A model generated the notes under the pieces. It was not told the origin of the DNA. It saw only the letters and a list, made by a program, of their open reading frames with translations, and did no database searches. This document shows positions 35,541-44,231 of a stretch of 64,000 nt of DNA, one piece after another; within the stretch, counting starts at the first letter, position 1, and each line of letters starts with the position of its first letter. The translations under genes and the position numbers were made by a program. The DNA is from an uncultured Bacteroidota bacterium (GTDB taxonomy: Bacteria; Bacteroidota; Bacteroidia; Chitinophagales; Chitinophagaceae): the NCBI GenBank assembly GCA_903819975.1, contig CAIJFI010000004.1, positions 62,001 to 126,000 on the forward strand, given 5' to 3'.

Positions 35541-37004
35541 ATGAAACAGATATTATTCGCTTCAATATTCCTCCCGGTGTTATTAATGGCTCAATCAAAA
35601 AAGCCACTTAATTCAAATTCCAATGTTAGTGCTGGACATGCTATTCAAATTAGCTTAAAACCTTATCAAAATACAAAACTGTATATAGGTACCAATTATG
35701 GTAACAATAAAGTGCTTGCCGATTCTTGTATTTTAAACGACAAAAGCGAGGGCATTTTTCAATCCAAAGAAAAACTTACTCCGGGTATCTATTTTGTAGT
35801 TTCTCCAAAAATGAGCATCCTCTTTGATTTTTTAGTTGACGAAAAACAACAGTTTAAAATAACCGCTGACACTTTAGATTTAAAAAATATAACTATTACT
35901 GGATCTAAGGATAATGAACTTTTTCAAAACTATTCAAAAACAATCAACGATTTGTTCGTTCAGTTAAATCAAATAGAACAAAATTATAAGTCAGCAAAAA
36001 CTGCTACAGATTCTGCTAATTTAAAAGAAGCTTATTTAGTTAAGGACAAAGAGATTAAACAAAAAAGGAAATCATTTATAGACAATAACCCAAGTTCTAT
36101 GATGAGTTTTTTACTGCAGACAATGGAAATTCCAGAAGTGCCAAACATTCCAATAGTCAATGGTAAAGCGGATTCACTGTATCCTTATCACTTTGTAAAA
36201 TCACATTATTGGGACAATGTTGTATTTAATGATAATCGTTTATTAAGAACGCCTTTTTTTGAAAAGAAATTAGACGACTACTTTAAGAACTATGTTTCTC
36301 GTGAACCCGATTCTGTAATTGAAGAAGTGCAATACATGTTGACTGTTGCTAAAACAGGAAAAGAAATTTATCCTTTTTTGCTTTTTAAATTTACCAATAA
36401 ATACATCAGTCCCGAATTTATGGGACAGGATAAAGTGTTCTTGCATATTTATCAAAACTTTTTTGCAAAGGGTGATACCGTATTATTAAATGAAGCTTCT
36501 AAAAAATCCTTGCGTGATAGGGCTTATAGTTTAATGGCCAATCAATTAGGATTACCCGCGCCCATATTGGTTTTAAACGATTTGGAGGATAAGCGAATTG
36601 CATTACATAATATTAAAGCCCCATACACATTTATTGCTTTTTGGGATCCAACCTGTAGCCATTGTAAAGTTGAAATCCCAAAATTAGACTCCATGTATAA
36701 AGCCAATTGGAAAAACCTAAATGTAAAAGTGTTATCGGTAAATATTAATGCAAAAGAAATGACTGCATGGAAAACTTTTATAAAAGAGCATCAATTGCAA
36801 GGATGGATTAATGGTTATCAATCCGATGAAGATTTAAACAAAGAGATAAAAGAGGGCAGACCAACTACAATTAGACAATTATACGATGTTTATAAAACAC
36901 CTACATTTTATTTATTAGATAAGGATAAAAAGATCCTTGCAAAAAACTTAAGCATTGAACAGTTTAATGATTTCTTACAATCTACCATTAAGAAATCTAA
37001 CTAA
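35541..37004 (+). CDS. Exported TlpA-like thioredoxin-fold protein
   Basis: A 487-residue protein with signal peptide (ending LLMAQS), an N-terminal beta domain resembling DUF4369 (about 25-120), a helical linker resembling DUF5106 (about 120-320), and a C-terminal AhpC/TSA-Redoxin domain with the redox motif WDPTCSHCKVEIP. TlpA-type proteins reduce or isomerise disulphides in the periplasm, for example in cytochrome c maturation. The open frame begins at 35430, but those extra codons overlap divergent rlmD, and the ATG at 35541 begins a clean signal peptide. A variant box TATTTTTA lies just upstream. Confidence 0.87.
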   Translation: MKQILFASIFLPVLLMAQSKKPLNSNSNVSAGHAIQISLKPYQNTKLYIGTNYGNNKVLADSCILNDKSEGIFQSKEKLTPGIYFVVSPKMSILFDFLVDEKQQFKITADTLDLKNITITGSKDNELFQNYSKTINDLFVQLNQIEQNYKSAKTATDSANLKEAYLVKDKEIKQKRKSFIDNNPSSMMSFLLQTMEIPEVPNIPIVNGKADSLYPYHFVKSHYWDNVVFNDNRLLRTPFFEKKLDDYFKNYVSREPDSVIEEVQYMLTVAKTGKEIYPFLLFKFTNKYISPEFMGQDKVFLHIYQNFFAKGDTVLLNEASKKSLRDRAYSLMANQLGLPAPILVLNDLEDKRIALHNIKAPYTFIAFWDPTCSHCKVEIPKLDSMYKANWKNLNVKVLSVNINAKEMTAWKTFIKEHQLQGWINGYQSDEDLNKEIKEGRPTTIRQLYDVYKTPTFYLLDKDKKILAKNLSIEQFNDFLQSTIKKSN

Positions 37005-37024
37005 TTTCTGTTAAAAATATTGCA

Positions 37025-37057
37025 CAAAAAAGGGAGTCTAAATAGATTCCCTTTTTT
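37025..37057. terminator. Bidirectional terminator between the TlpA-like gene and metF
   Basis: AGGGAGTCT (37031-37039) and AGATTCCCT (37044-37052) pair with one G-T step, flanked by an A-run and a T-run. It lies between convergent genes. Confidence 0.88.
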
Positions 37058-37078
37058 TATTTTTTATTGTTGTTATTT

Positions 37079-38032
37079 CTAAAATACTGCAGCAACAACA
37101 TCCTTAATTACTTTTGGTTTACCTAATGTATAGTAGTGTAAAACCGGTACACCAGCGGCTTTTAGCTCCTTGCTTTGTTGAATTAACCACTCCGTTCCAA
37201 CCAGCTCACAAGCTTTGTCGGTCGTAGCTGCTTCCATTGCATTTCTTAAATCGGCAGGTATATCTACATAAAATATATTAGGTAAAATTGTTAACTGCTT
37301 TTTATTAGTAATTGGTTTTAATCCCGGAATAATTGGAACATTAATTCCCATACTTCTACACGCATCTACATATTCAAAATATTTTTTGTTGTCAAAAAAC
37401 ATTTGTGTCATAATGTATTGTGCACCTGCGTCTACTTTTTCTTTTGCTCTTTGTAAATCAAACTCCATACTTGGTGCTTCGAAATGTTTTTCTGGATAGC
37501 CCGCAACACCCATACAAAAATTTGTCTTGCTTCCGTTTACAATTTCTTTGTCTAAATATTCTCCGTTATTTAATCCAACTACTTGTTTTAATAAATCAAT
37601 AGCCTGTTGGTTACCATTTGGTTCTGGAACAAAAGTTTTTTGTCCTTTTTCTGCGTCTCCTCTTAACACTAATACATTGTCTATTCCTAAAAATTGTAAG
37701 TCAATTAAGGCGTCCTCGGTTTCTCTTTTTGAAAAGCCCCCACAAATAATATGTGGCACAGCATCCACATTGTAATGGTTCATAATTGCGGCACAAATAC
37801 CTACTGTTCCTGGGCGTTTTCTTACGTCTACTTTTTCTTCTACTCCTGCCTCGTTTTTACGAATAATAGTTTCACTGCGGTGGTAAGTCACATTAATCCA
37901 AGATGGCTTAAACTCCATTAATGGGTCTAAATGCTCATATATATAGGAAATAGTACGGCCTTTTAAGGGTGGCAATACCTCAAATGATACCAATGTTTCT
38001 TTTGCCTGCGCCAAATGTTCTGTTACCTGCAT
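37079..38032 (-). CDS. metF: Methylenetetrahydrofolate reductase
   Basis: A 317-residue flavoenzyme that reduces 5,10-methylene-THF to 5-methyl-THF for methionine synthesis. Family stretches are SFEVLPPLKGRTISYIYEHLDPL, PSWINVTYH, PHIICGGFSKRETEDALIDL, NVLVLRGDA, FCMGVAGYPEKH, and GAQYIMTQMFFDNKKYFEYV. Length is close to bacterial MetF. No SAM-responsive riboswitch is visible in the short gap to lptB, and no other methionine gene is nearby. Confidence 0.95.
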   Translation of the reverse strand: MQVTEHLAQAKETLVSFEVLPPLKGRTISYIYEHLDPLMEFKPSWINVTYHRSETIIRKNEAGVEEKVDVRKRPGTVGICAAIMNHYNVDAVPHIICGGFSKRETEDALIDLQFLGIDNVLVLRGDAEKGQKTFVPEPNGNQQAIDLLKQVVGLNNGEYLDKEIVNGSKTNFCMGVAGYPEKHFEAPSMEFDLQRAKEKVDAGAQYIMTQMFFDNKKYFEYVDACRSMGINVPIIPGLKPITNKKQLTILPNIFYVDIPADLRNAMEAATTDKACELVGTEWLIQQSKELKAAGVPVLHYYTLGKPKVIKDVVAAVF

Positions 38033-38119
38033 GTGCTTATTTTTCTCTTTACCAAATTAGATAGTTTGCAAAAATAGTTAATATTAGCAACCGATAGACG
38101 CAAAAGCTATATTTACCCT

Positions 38120-38127
38120 TATTTTTG
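38120..38127 (+). promoter_or_regulatory. TAnnTTTG promoter box for lptB
   Basis: TATTTTTG, a perfect consensus match, lies 14 nt before the GTG start at 38142 in the divergent metF/lptB gap. Confidence 0.6.
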
Positions 38128-38141
38128 TACAAATATTCAAA

Positions 38142-38915
38142 GTGATACTTACTATACATACCGATAAGCTCATTAAACAATACAAAAACCGCCGCGTAGT
38201 GGATCAGGTTAGTATTTCTGTGAAACAAGGTGAGATTGTAGGTTTATTAGGACCCAATGGTGCTGGTAAAACAACTACTTTTTATATGGTTGTAGGTTTG
38301 ATTGCTCCAGATGAAGGACGTGTGTTTTTAAATGACGAGGATATTACTAAACTGCCAATGTATAAAAGAGCTCAAATGGGCTTAGGTTATTTACCACAAG
38401 AAGCAAGTGTTTTTAGAAAGCTTTCAGTGGAAGATAATATCATGGCTGTTTTAGAAATGACTAAATTAACTAAGGGCGAAAGAGATCATAAATTAGAATC
38501 CCTTTTGGACGAATTTAATTTACACCATGTGCGTAACAACAATGGTGATAGTTTAAGTGGTGGAGAACGCCGACGTACCGAGATTGCACGTGCATTAGCC
38601 GTGGATCCTAAGTTTATATTATTGGACGAACCCTTTGCTGGCGTGGATCCTATCGCAGTAGAAGATATTCAGTCGGTTGTTGCAAGATTAAAATTAAAAG
38701 ACATTGGTATTTTAATTACGGATCATAACGTAAACGAAACCTTATCTATTTGTGACCGCGCTTACCTGCTAATTGAGGGTAAAATTTTTAAACATGGCAC
38801 TGCCGAAGAGCTTGCCGAAGACGAACAAGTAAGACGCTTATACCTTGGTACCAATTTTGAATTAAAACGCAAGGATTGGATCATTGAAATGGGTCAAAAA
38901 AGCCCGAATATTTAA
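38142..38915 (+). CDS. lptB: LPS export ABC transporter ATP-binding protein LptB
   Basis: A 257-residue ABC ATPase starting with GTG. Walker A is [10 protein letters not shown], the signature [15 protein letters not shown], and Walker [16 protein letters not shown]; the last is the LptB hallmark, as are [18 protein letters not shown] and [19 protein letters not shown]. LptB powers extraction of LPS from the inner membrane with LptF, LptG and LptC, none of which is encoded here. A GH3-family gene follows after 27 bp on the same strand. Confidence 0.94.
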   Translation: MILTIHTDKLIKQYKNRRVVDQVSISVKQGEIVGLLGPNGAGKTTTFYMVVGLIAPDEGRVFLNDEDITKLPMYKRAQMGLGYLPQEASVFRKLSVEDNIMAVLEMTKLTKGERDHKLESLLDEFNLHHVRNNNGDSLSGGERRRTEIARALAVDPKFILLDEPFAGVDPIAVEDIQSVVARLKLKDIGILITDHNVNETLSICDRAYLLIEGKIFKHGTAEELAEDEQVRRLYLGTNFELKRKDWIIEMGQKSPNI

Positions 38916-38921
38916 GCGTAT

Positions 38922-38941
38922 GGCGTATATTGTGATACGCC
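38922..38941 (+). promoter_or_regulatory. Hairpin just before the GH3-family start codon
   Basis: GGCGTAT (38922-38928) and ATACGCC (38935-38941) pair perfectly around a 6-nt loop, ending 1 nt before the ATG at 38943. It could limit ribosome access or mark a processing site between lptB and the GH3-family gene. Confidence 0.4.
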
Positions 38942-38942
38942 T

Positions 38943-40460
38943 ATGAAGATTTTTAGTCCCGCACTTTCAAGACTGGCTCGACTTCGTTACTTTCGAATTG
39001 AGCACTGGGTAGATAGCCCAGAAGCTGCTCAGCGTGAGGTACTACAAGACCTAATAACGCATGGGCAATACACGCAGTTTGGTCGTAAATACCAATTTTC
39101 TGAAATATTCAACATTAGAAAGTTTAAAGAAACAGTTCCTATTCATGAATACGAAGACCTTAAACCATACATTGAACAAATTATGGCCGGCGAAGATTCG
39201 GTATTATGGAACACGCCTGTAGAGTGGTTTGCAAAAAGCAGTGGAACAACAAGCGATAAAAGTAAATTTATTCCACTCACCAAAGAGAGTATCGAAGACA
39301 ATCATTTTCAGGGATCTAAAGATGTATTAACTATTTATTATAACGCATTACCCGAAAGTGATTTGTTGACAGGTAAGGGTTTGGTAATTGGAGGAAGTCA
39401 TCAAGTACACCCTATTAAAGAAGATATACAATATGGTGATCTAAGTGCTGTTTTATTACAGAACTCTCCGTTTTGGTCTAGCTTAATTCGCACACCCGAA
39501 CTTTCCATTGCATTAATGGATGAGTGGGAAGAAAAAATTGAAAGCCTTGCACAAAGCACTATCAACGAGGATGTAAGCTCTATTGCAGGTGTACCAACAT
39601 GGACACTTGTGTTGTTAAAAAGAATTTTAGAAATATCGGGCAAACAAAATATAAAAGAAGTGTGGCCCAATTTTGAATTATATATTCATGGTGGTGTTTC
39701 TTTTACACCTTATAAAGAGCAATTTAAAAAAGTAATCGGACCTGATTGTAATTATGTTGAAATATATAATGCGAGTGAGGGTTTCTTTGCAGCACAAGAT
39801 AGGATTAACGAAGAAGGCATGTTATTGTTTTTACAACATGGAATTTTTTATGAGTTCATGCCTACTGAAGAATACGGTAAACCACAACCCAAAACTATTG
39901 GACTTAATAAGGTTGAGTTAGGAAAAAATTACGCCATAGTAATTAGCACCAATGGTGGATTATGGAGATACTTGGTTGGTGATACGATTCAGTTTACAAG
40001 CCTTAAACCTTTTAGAGTAAAAGTATCCGGAAGGTTAAAACAATATATTAATGCATTTGGGGAGGAAGTAATTGCAGACAACAGTGACAAAGCTATAAGC
40101 CAATCCTGTATTGAATTTGGTGTAACTATAAAAGAATACACTGCAGCCCCAATTTATATGTCAGATAAAGGATCTGGTGCGCACGAATGGTTGATTGAAT
40201 TTGATGAAAATCCAAAAGACTTGAAAGCATTTACCGCTTGTTTAGATAAAAATTTGCAAGCACTAAATAGTGATTATGAAGCCAAAAGACATAAAGATAT
40301 TGCATTAGGTATGCCACATGTCACTGCGGTTAAAAAAGGATGCTTTCATGAATGGTTAAAACAAAAAGGAAAGTTAGGCGGACAACATAAAGTGCCAAGA
40401 TTATCCAACGAAAGAATTTATGTGGATGAAATTAAAAATATCCATCAAGCACTTAATTAA
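38943..40460 (+). CDS. GH3 auxin-responsive-promoter family protein (adenylate-forming fold)
   Basis: A 505-residue protein. Motifs VPIHEYEDLKPYIEQIMAGE, WFAKSSGTTSDKSKFIPLT (phosphate-binding loop), the YNASEGFFAAQD adenylation motif and YLVGDTIQF identify the GH3 family. Plant GH3 enzymes join acyl acids such as auxin or jasmonate to amino acids by an acyl-adenylate. Bacterial homologues are widespread in Bacteroidota but uncharacterised. Here it follows lptB by 27 bp, so a role in acylating an envelope molecule is possible, but this is only positional. Confidence 0.88.
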   Translation: MKIFSPALSRLARLRYFRIEHWVDSPEAAQREVLQDLITHGQYTQFGRKYQFSEIFNIRKFKETVPIHEYEDLKPYIEQIMAGEDSVLWNTPVEWFAKSSGTTSDKSKFIPLTKESIEDNHFQGSKDVLTIYYNALPESDLLTGKGLVIGGSHQVHPIKEDIQYGDLSAVLLQNSPFWSSLIRTPELSIALMDEWEEKIESLAQSTINEDVSSIAGVPTWTLVLLKRILEISGKQNIKEVWPNFELYIHGGVSFTPYKEQFKKVIGPDCNYVEIYNASEGFFAAQDRINEEGMLLFLQHGIFYEFMPTEEYGKPQPKTIGLNKVELGKNYAIVISTNGGLWRYLVGDTIQFTSLKPFRVKVSGRLKQYINAFGEEVIADNSDKAISQSCIEFGVTIKEYTAAPIYMSDKGSGAHEWLIEFDENPKDLKAFTACLDKNLQALNSDYEAKRHKDIALGMPHVTAVKKGCFHEWLKQKGKLGGQHKVPRLSNERIYVDEIKNIHQALN

Positions 40461-40462
40461 TT

Positions 40463-40470
40463 TATCTTTG
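40463..40470 (+). promoter_or_regulatory. TAnnTTTG promoter box for fabG
   Basis: TATCTTTG, perfect consensus, 19 nt before the fabG ATG at 40490 in the 29-bp gap after the GH3-family gene. Confidence 0.6.
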
Positions 40471-40489
40471 TCAAAATAATAATTAGCAT

Positions 40490-41245
40490 ATGAAATTATT
40501 AGCTGGAAAAGTAGCTATCGTAACAGGCGCAGCAAGAGGGATTGGTGCAGCTATTGCATTAAAGTTGGCAGAACAAGGCGCTAACGTTGCATTCACATAT
40601 GTGAGTGATAGTAGTGCCGAAAAAGCAAGCCAATTGGTTGCAGAAATGGAAAAATTAGGTGTAAAAGCAAAAGCATACAAAGCAAATGCAGGTGATTTTG
40701 CTGCATGCGAAGTTTTTGTAAATGATGTTGTAAAAGAATTCGGTACTGTTGATATATGTGTAAACAATGCTGGTATTTCTAAAGATAATTTATTGTTACG
40801 CATGACGCCTGAACAATGGGATGATGTAATGGAGACCAATTTAAAAAGCGTGTTTAATATGACCAAGCAAGTAATTCGTCCAATGATGAAGGCTAGAACT
40901 GGTAGTATTATCAACATGAGCTCAATTATTGGAATCAGGGGTAATGCAGGCCAAAGTAGCTATGCAGCTAGCAAGGCTGGTATCATTGGGTTTACAAAAT
41001 CTATCGCAGCCGAAATTGGTAGTAGAAATATTCGTTGCAATGCTATTGCTCCTGGATTTATTGAAACCGATATGACGCATTATTTAAACGAAGGAGAGGC
41101 GGGAAAAGCATTCTTAGATAAAATCCCTTTGGGACGTTTTGGTAAAGCAGAAGAAATTGCAAATACTACATTGTTTTTAGCAAGTGATTTAAGTAGCTAT
41201 ATTACTGGTCAAGTAATCAGCGCTTGCGGTGGATTGAATATTTAA
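40490..41245 (+). CDS. fabG: 3-oxoacyl-ACP reductase
   Basis: A 251-residue short-chain dehydrogenase that reduces beta-ketoacyl-ACP with NADPH in fatty-acid synthesis. The cofactor motif is TGAARGIGAA (12-21), then NNAGIS (92-97), Asn117, the active-site Ser at 144/145 in INMSSI, and Tyr158/Lys162 in SYAASKAG; the NAIAPGFIETDM stretch after it is typical of FabG. Other FabG-like reductases share these motifs, but overall identity pattern is close to FabG. It has its own promoter and terminator. Confidence 0.92.
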   Translation: MKLLAGKVAIVTGAARGIGAAIALKLAEQGANVAFTYVSDSSAEKASQLVAEMEKLGVKAKAYKANAGDFAACEVFVNDVVKEFGTVDICVNNAGISKDNLLLRMTPEQWDDVMETNLKSVFNMTKQVIRPMMKARTGSIINMSSIIGIRGNAGQSSYAASKAGIIGFTKSIAAEIGSRNIRCNAIAPGFIETDMTHYLNEGEAGKAFLDKIPLGRFGKAEEIANTTLFLASDLSSYITGQVISACGGLNI

Positions 41246-41273
41246 ATTTTATTAGCGTTTAAAACGCATTGCA

Positions 41274-41310
41274 ATAAAAAAAGGATCAACGTTGTTGATC
41301 CTTTTTTTAT
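41274..41310. terminator. Bidirectional terminator between fabG and adk
   Basis: AAGGATCAAC (41281-41290) and GTTGATCCTT (41294-41303) form a perfect 10-bp stem with a 3-nt loop, flanked by A-run and T-run between convergent genes. Confidence 0.92.
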
Positions 41311-41335
41311 TTTATGTAGTCAAGAATTTTTTTAA

Positions 41336-41911
41336 TTAAATTCTTGCATCAATTTCTTTTTTCAAATCTGCATAAATACTTTCTACAGTTCCCTCACCTT
41401 TTACTGAAACCACTTTATTGAATTGTGCGTAATAAGTAGCTACAGCAGTAGTTTTATCGTGGTACTCTTTAATTCTAGCACGAATAATTGTTTCGTTTGT
41501 ATCATCACTGCGTCCCGATGTTGCACCACGACCTAATAATCTTTTTACCAATTCTTCTTCAGTAACTTCTAATGCAAGTACTACATTAATTTCATTTGAC
41601 TTTTCTTTTAACAACGCATCCAATGCAACACATTGTGCAGTTGTGCGAGGGAAACCATCAAATAAAAATCCTTTTGCTTCGGGATGTGCATTCATAAAAT
41701 TATCAACCATTCCAATTACTACATCGTCTGGAACCAACTGTCCTGCATCCATTAATGTTTTTGCCTTCAATCCTAACGGAGTTTGATCTGCAATTTCACT
41801 TCTTAATAAATTGCCTGTAGATAAGTGTTGCAAACCATATGCTGCAATAATGTTTTCACTTTGTGTTCCTTTACCGCTGCCTGGAGGGCCAAATAAGATT
41901 AAATTAAACAT
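41336..41911 (-). CDS. adk: Adenylate kinase
   Basis: A 191-residue nucleoside monophosphate kinase interconverting ATP, AMP and ADP. The P-loop FGPPGSGKGTQS is at 5-16, then LSTGNLLRSEI, the FDGFPRTTAQC motif and a short lid around GRGATSGRSDDTNE. The four-Cys zinc lid of longer adenylate kinases is absent, so this is the short form. A perfect promoter box lies 16 nt upstream. Confidence 0.96.
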   Translation of the reverse strand: MFNLILFGPPGSGKGTQSENIIAAYGLQHLSTGNLLRSEIADQTPLGLKAKTLMDAGQLVPDDVVIGMVDNFMNAHPEAKGFLFDGFPRTTAQCVALDALLKEKSNEINVVLALEVTEEELVKRLLGRGATSGRSDDTNETIIRARIKEYHDKTTAVATYYAQFNKVVSVKGEGTVESIYADLKKEIDARI

Positions 41912-41927
41912 GCTAAAGAGTTGTGTT

Positions 41928-41935
41928 CAAAGATA
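41928..41935 (-). promoter_or_regulatory. TAnnTTTG promoter box for adk
   Basis: TATCTTTG on the minus strand, 16 nt upstream of the adk ATG. Confidence 0.6.
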
Positions 41936-42029
41936 CTTAACTCGCGTAAATTATTTGTACTGCTGCCATTAAAAAACTAAACAAAAGTTTCAAATACTTG
42001 TTAGTATTTTTAAACCTGAAACAAACCTT

Positions 42030-42557
42030 ATGTATAAAATACTTTGCTTACTGACATTAATCAGTTTTACAGCCTGCGGTCAGGGTACTACAAAGGCAAG
42101 TTCAACAAAAATCAATAAAATGGAATCGTCAAAATCATCTCAAAACCCATACTATAATCCAAGTCAAAAAGAAGCAACTGTGGTGCCAGACAGCGTTTGG
42201 CAGCAAATTCTTTCACCCGAGGTATATCGAGTTGCAAGAGAAAAAGGAACCGAAAGACCTTTTACGAGTCCTTTTGAAGAAAGTAAGGAAGTGGGCACCT
42301 ATCATTGTATTGCTTGTGGCAACGCATTATTTAAAAGCAACGCAAAATTTAATAGCGGTTGTGGGTGGCCAAGCTTTTTTGAACCCATTACAAAGTCGGC
42401 TCTTATTTACACACCCGACAACACTCACGGCATGACCCGTACCGAGGTGCAATGCGGAAAGTGCAAATCTCATTTAGGGCATGTTTTTGAAGATGGTCCT
42501 CCTCCAACTGGATTAAGATATTGTATTAATGGAGTAGTACTAACAATTGAAAAGTAA
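42030..42557 (+). CDS. msrB: Peptide-methionine (R)-S-oxide reductase MsrB, lipoprotein
   Basis: A 175-residue protein with a lipoprotein signal (FTAC, Cys16) and an MsrB domain from about residue 55. Zinc ligands lie in CIACG and CGKCKSHLGH; the core CGWPSFFEPI and the catalytic Cys165 in RYCINGVVL are present. MsrB repairs methionine-R-sulphoxide in proteins. The signal implies repair of envelope proteins rather than cytoplasmic ones. It is convergent with the downstream SusD gene and shares a terminator with it. Confidence 0.93.
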   Translation: MYKILCLLTLISFTACGQGTTKASSTKINKMESSKSSQNPYYNPSQKEATVVPDSVWQQILSPEVYRVAREKGTERPFTSPFEESKEVGTYHCIACGNALFKSNAKFNSGCGWPSFFEPITKSALIYTPDNTHGMTRTEVQCGKCKSHLGHVFEDGPPPTGLRYCINGVVLTIEK

Positions 42558-42595
42558 AGCCTGGACAAATATAAAGGCAACCAAAGCTATGCTGA

Positions 42596-42630
42596 AATAA
42601 AAGAAGCCCCATCACTGGGGCTTCTTTGGT
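42596..42630. terminator. Terminator hairpin between msrB and susD
   Basis: AAGAAGCCCC (42601-42610) and GGGGCTTCTT (42617-42626) form a perfect 10-bp stem. The minus strand continues TTATTTC, the plus strand TTGG, so it is best suited to the minus-strand susCD transcript but may serve both. Confidence 0.8.
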
Positions 42631-42680
42631 TCTGCGACTGTCCTTTTATACATTAATAAACCAAAAACTGCGTATTATAA

Positions 42681-44213
42681 TTAGTAACCAGGATTCTGCG
42701 TTAAGTTTGGATTTGCATCTATTTCTAACTGAGGAATTGGCAATACTAAATGTTGTGATGTTACATGGCTATAATCCATTTTCATAGGACTACCAGGTAA
42801 GTTCACAACACATGAATACGTTTTTTCATCTAATCCTGTCATAGTTGAAACTGCAGCACCATTTCTAACTAAGTCATCCCAGCGTTGACCTTCAAATGCC
42901 AACTCTAACCTTCTTTCATTTAAGATTGCAGCTTTAGCAGCCGCTTGACTTAAGCCAGTTGAAACCGCCGCTAATCCAACTCTAGCACGTACTGTGTTTA
43001 GTGTAGCAATTGCGGTAGCGGTTGCGCCTGTTTCGTTTTGAGCTTCTGCTTTCAATAATATAATATCAGCTAAACGTAATAAATAATAATCGTCACCACT
43101 AGCCCAACCTCCAGCGTGTTTTTGTTTGTAGTTAAATGGAATACCTACAGCTGGATTTTGACATGGATTCCAGTTTTCGTCTGGCCAGCTAATTGGATCT
43201 CCATTAACATCTTTAGTCATGAAAAGAATGTTTGCGTTTTTACGCACATTGTCTCCTTGTGCATCATATGCTGCAACCAAATTTTTAGTTGGTACACAAT
43301 ATTTTTGCCATCCATCTTCTGGAGCTAAATACAATTGCACACCCCAACTTGAAGCAGACCAGTTGCCTTCTTCAAATGGAATTTCTAAAATAGATTCTGA
43401 ATTAAAATAATGAGAACCATCAAACAAATTAGCATAACTAGAAGATAAAGCATAACCGCCTGCTCCACCAATCACAGCATTGCAATAGGTTAAAACTTTA
43501 TTATAATCGCGATCACTTCTTTGTGCCCAAGCCTTTGCTAACATTGCGTTTGCAGCTCCTTTGGTTGCACGAACTTTATTAACAGAAGCAATAGATCCAT
43601 AATTGTCTGGCAAATTTGCAGCAGCTACTTCTAAGTCTTTAACGATTTGATCGTACACTTCTTTTTCTGTAGCTCTTGCCTTACGTGTTACAGCAGGATC
43701 TGCGGTATTAGAAGCTAATTCCAAAGGAACACCTCCATATGTTTTAACTAATTGATAATAGTTAAACGCACGTAAAAAACTTGCTTCACCAATAATTTGT
43801 TTTTTTCTGTCTGCAGTTAATGCAGGATCAGAAATTGCAGTCACTTTTTCTAACAATATATTTGTGCGCGCAATACCACGATATAATGCACCCCAGTTGG
43901 TGTAGTTGTGGTTATTACTTGCAGGTAATATATGTCGGTTATAATCAAAGAATGTTTCTTCGTTGTTTCCACCAGGATATGCATTATCTGATCCAACATC
44001 GCCTATCATTACATATTCCCATTGGTAGTAATCAGAGTTATAAAATATATTATAACACCCAGTTAAAGCCGCTTCGGCATCTCCTGCTGTTGAGTAAGAG
44101 TTACCAGTAGTCAAAGAGGTCTTAGGCTTATCATCTAAAAACTTTTGACATGAAAACGATACAATTGAAATTGAGAGTATCAAAAAACCTTTATATAAAA
44201 TATTGTGTTTCAT
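42681..44213 (-). CDS. SusD/RagB-family outer membrane lipoprotein
   Basis: A 510-residue lipoprotein (SFSC lipobox near residue 22). The mature start KFLDDKPKTSLTTGNSYST, the TPR-like helical core, the LRLADIILLKAEAQNE stretch and the C-terminal NERRLELAFEGQRWDDLVRNG are typical of SusD. It begins 18 bp after its SusC partner. SusD caps the SusC barrel and binds ligand at the surface. No glycan-degrading enzyme is adjacent, so the substrate could be a glycan, glycoprotein or other nutrient. Confidence 0.95.
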   Translation of the reverse strand: MKHNILYKGFLILSISIVSFSCQKFLDDKPKTSLTTGNSYSTAGDAEAALTGCYNIFYNSDYYQWEYVMIGDVGSDNAYPGGNNEETFFDYNRHILPASNNHNYTNWGALYRGIARTNILLEKVTAISDPALTADRKKQIIGEASFLRAFNYYQLVKTYGGVPLELASNTADPAVTRKARATEKEVYDQIVKDLEVAAANLPDNYGSIASVNKVRATKGAANAMLAKAWAQRSDRDYNKVLTYCNAVIGGAGGYALSSSYANLFDGSHYFNSESILEIPFEEGNWSASSWGVQLYLAPEDGWQKYCVPTKNLVAAYDAQGDNVRKNANILFMTKDVNGDPISWPDENWNPCQNPAVGIPFNYKQKHAGGWASGDDYYLLRLADIILLKAEAQNETGATATAIATLNTVRARVGLAAVSTGLSQAAAKAAILNERRLELAFEGQRWDDLVRNGAAVSTMTGLDEKTYSCVVNLPGSPMKMDYSHVTSQHLVLPIPQLEIDANPNLTQNPGY

Positions 44214-44231
44214 AGTTTGTCTATTTAAGAA

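Noticed and set aside
40483-40917. 144-codon minus-strand frame opposite fabG
   Set aside because: Antisense to a complete fabG with all catalytic residues; no promoter and no family resemblance.
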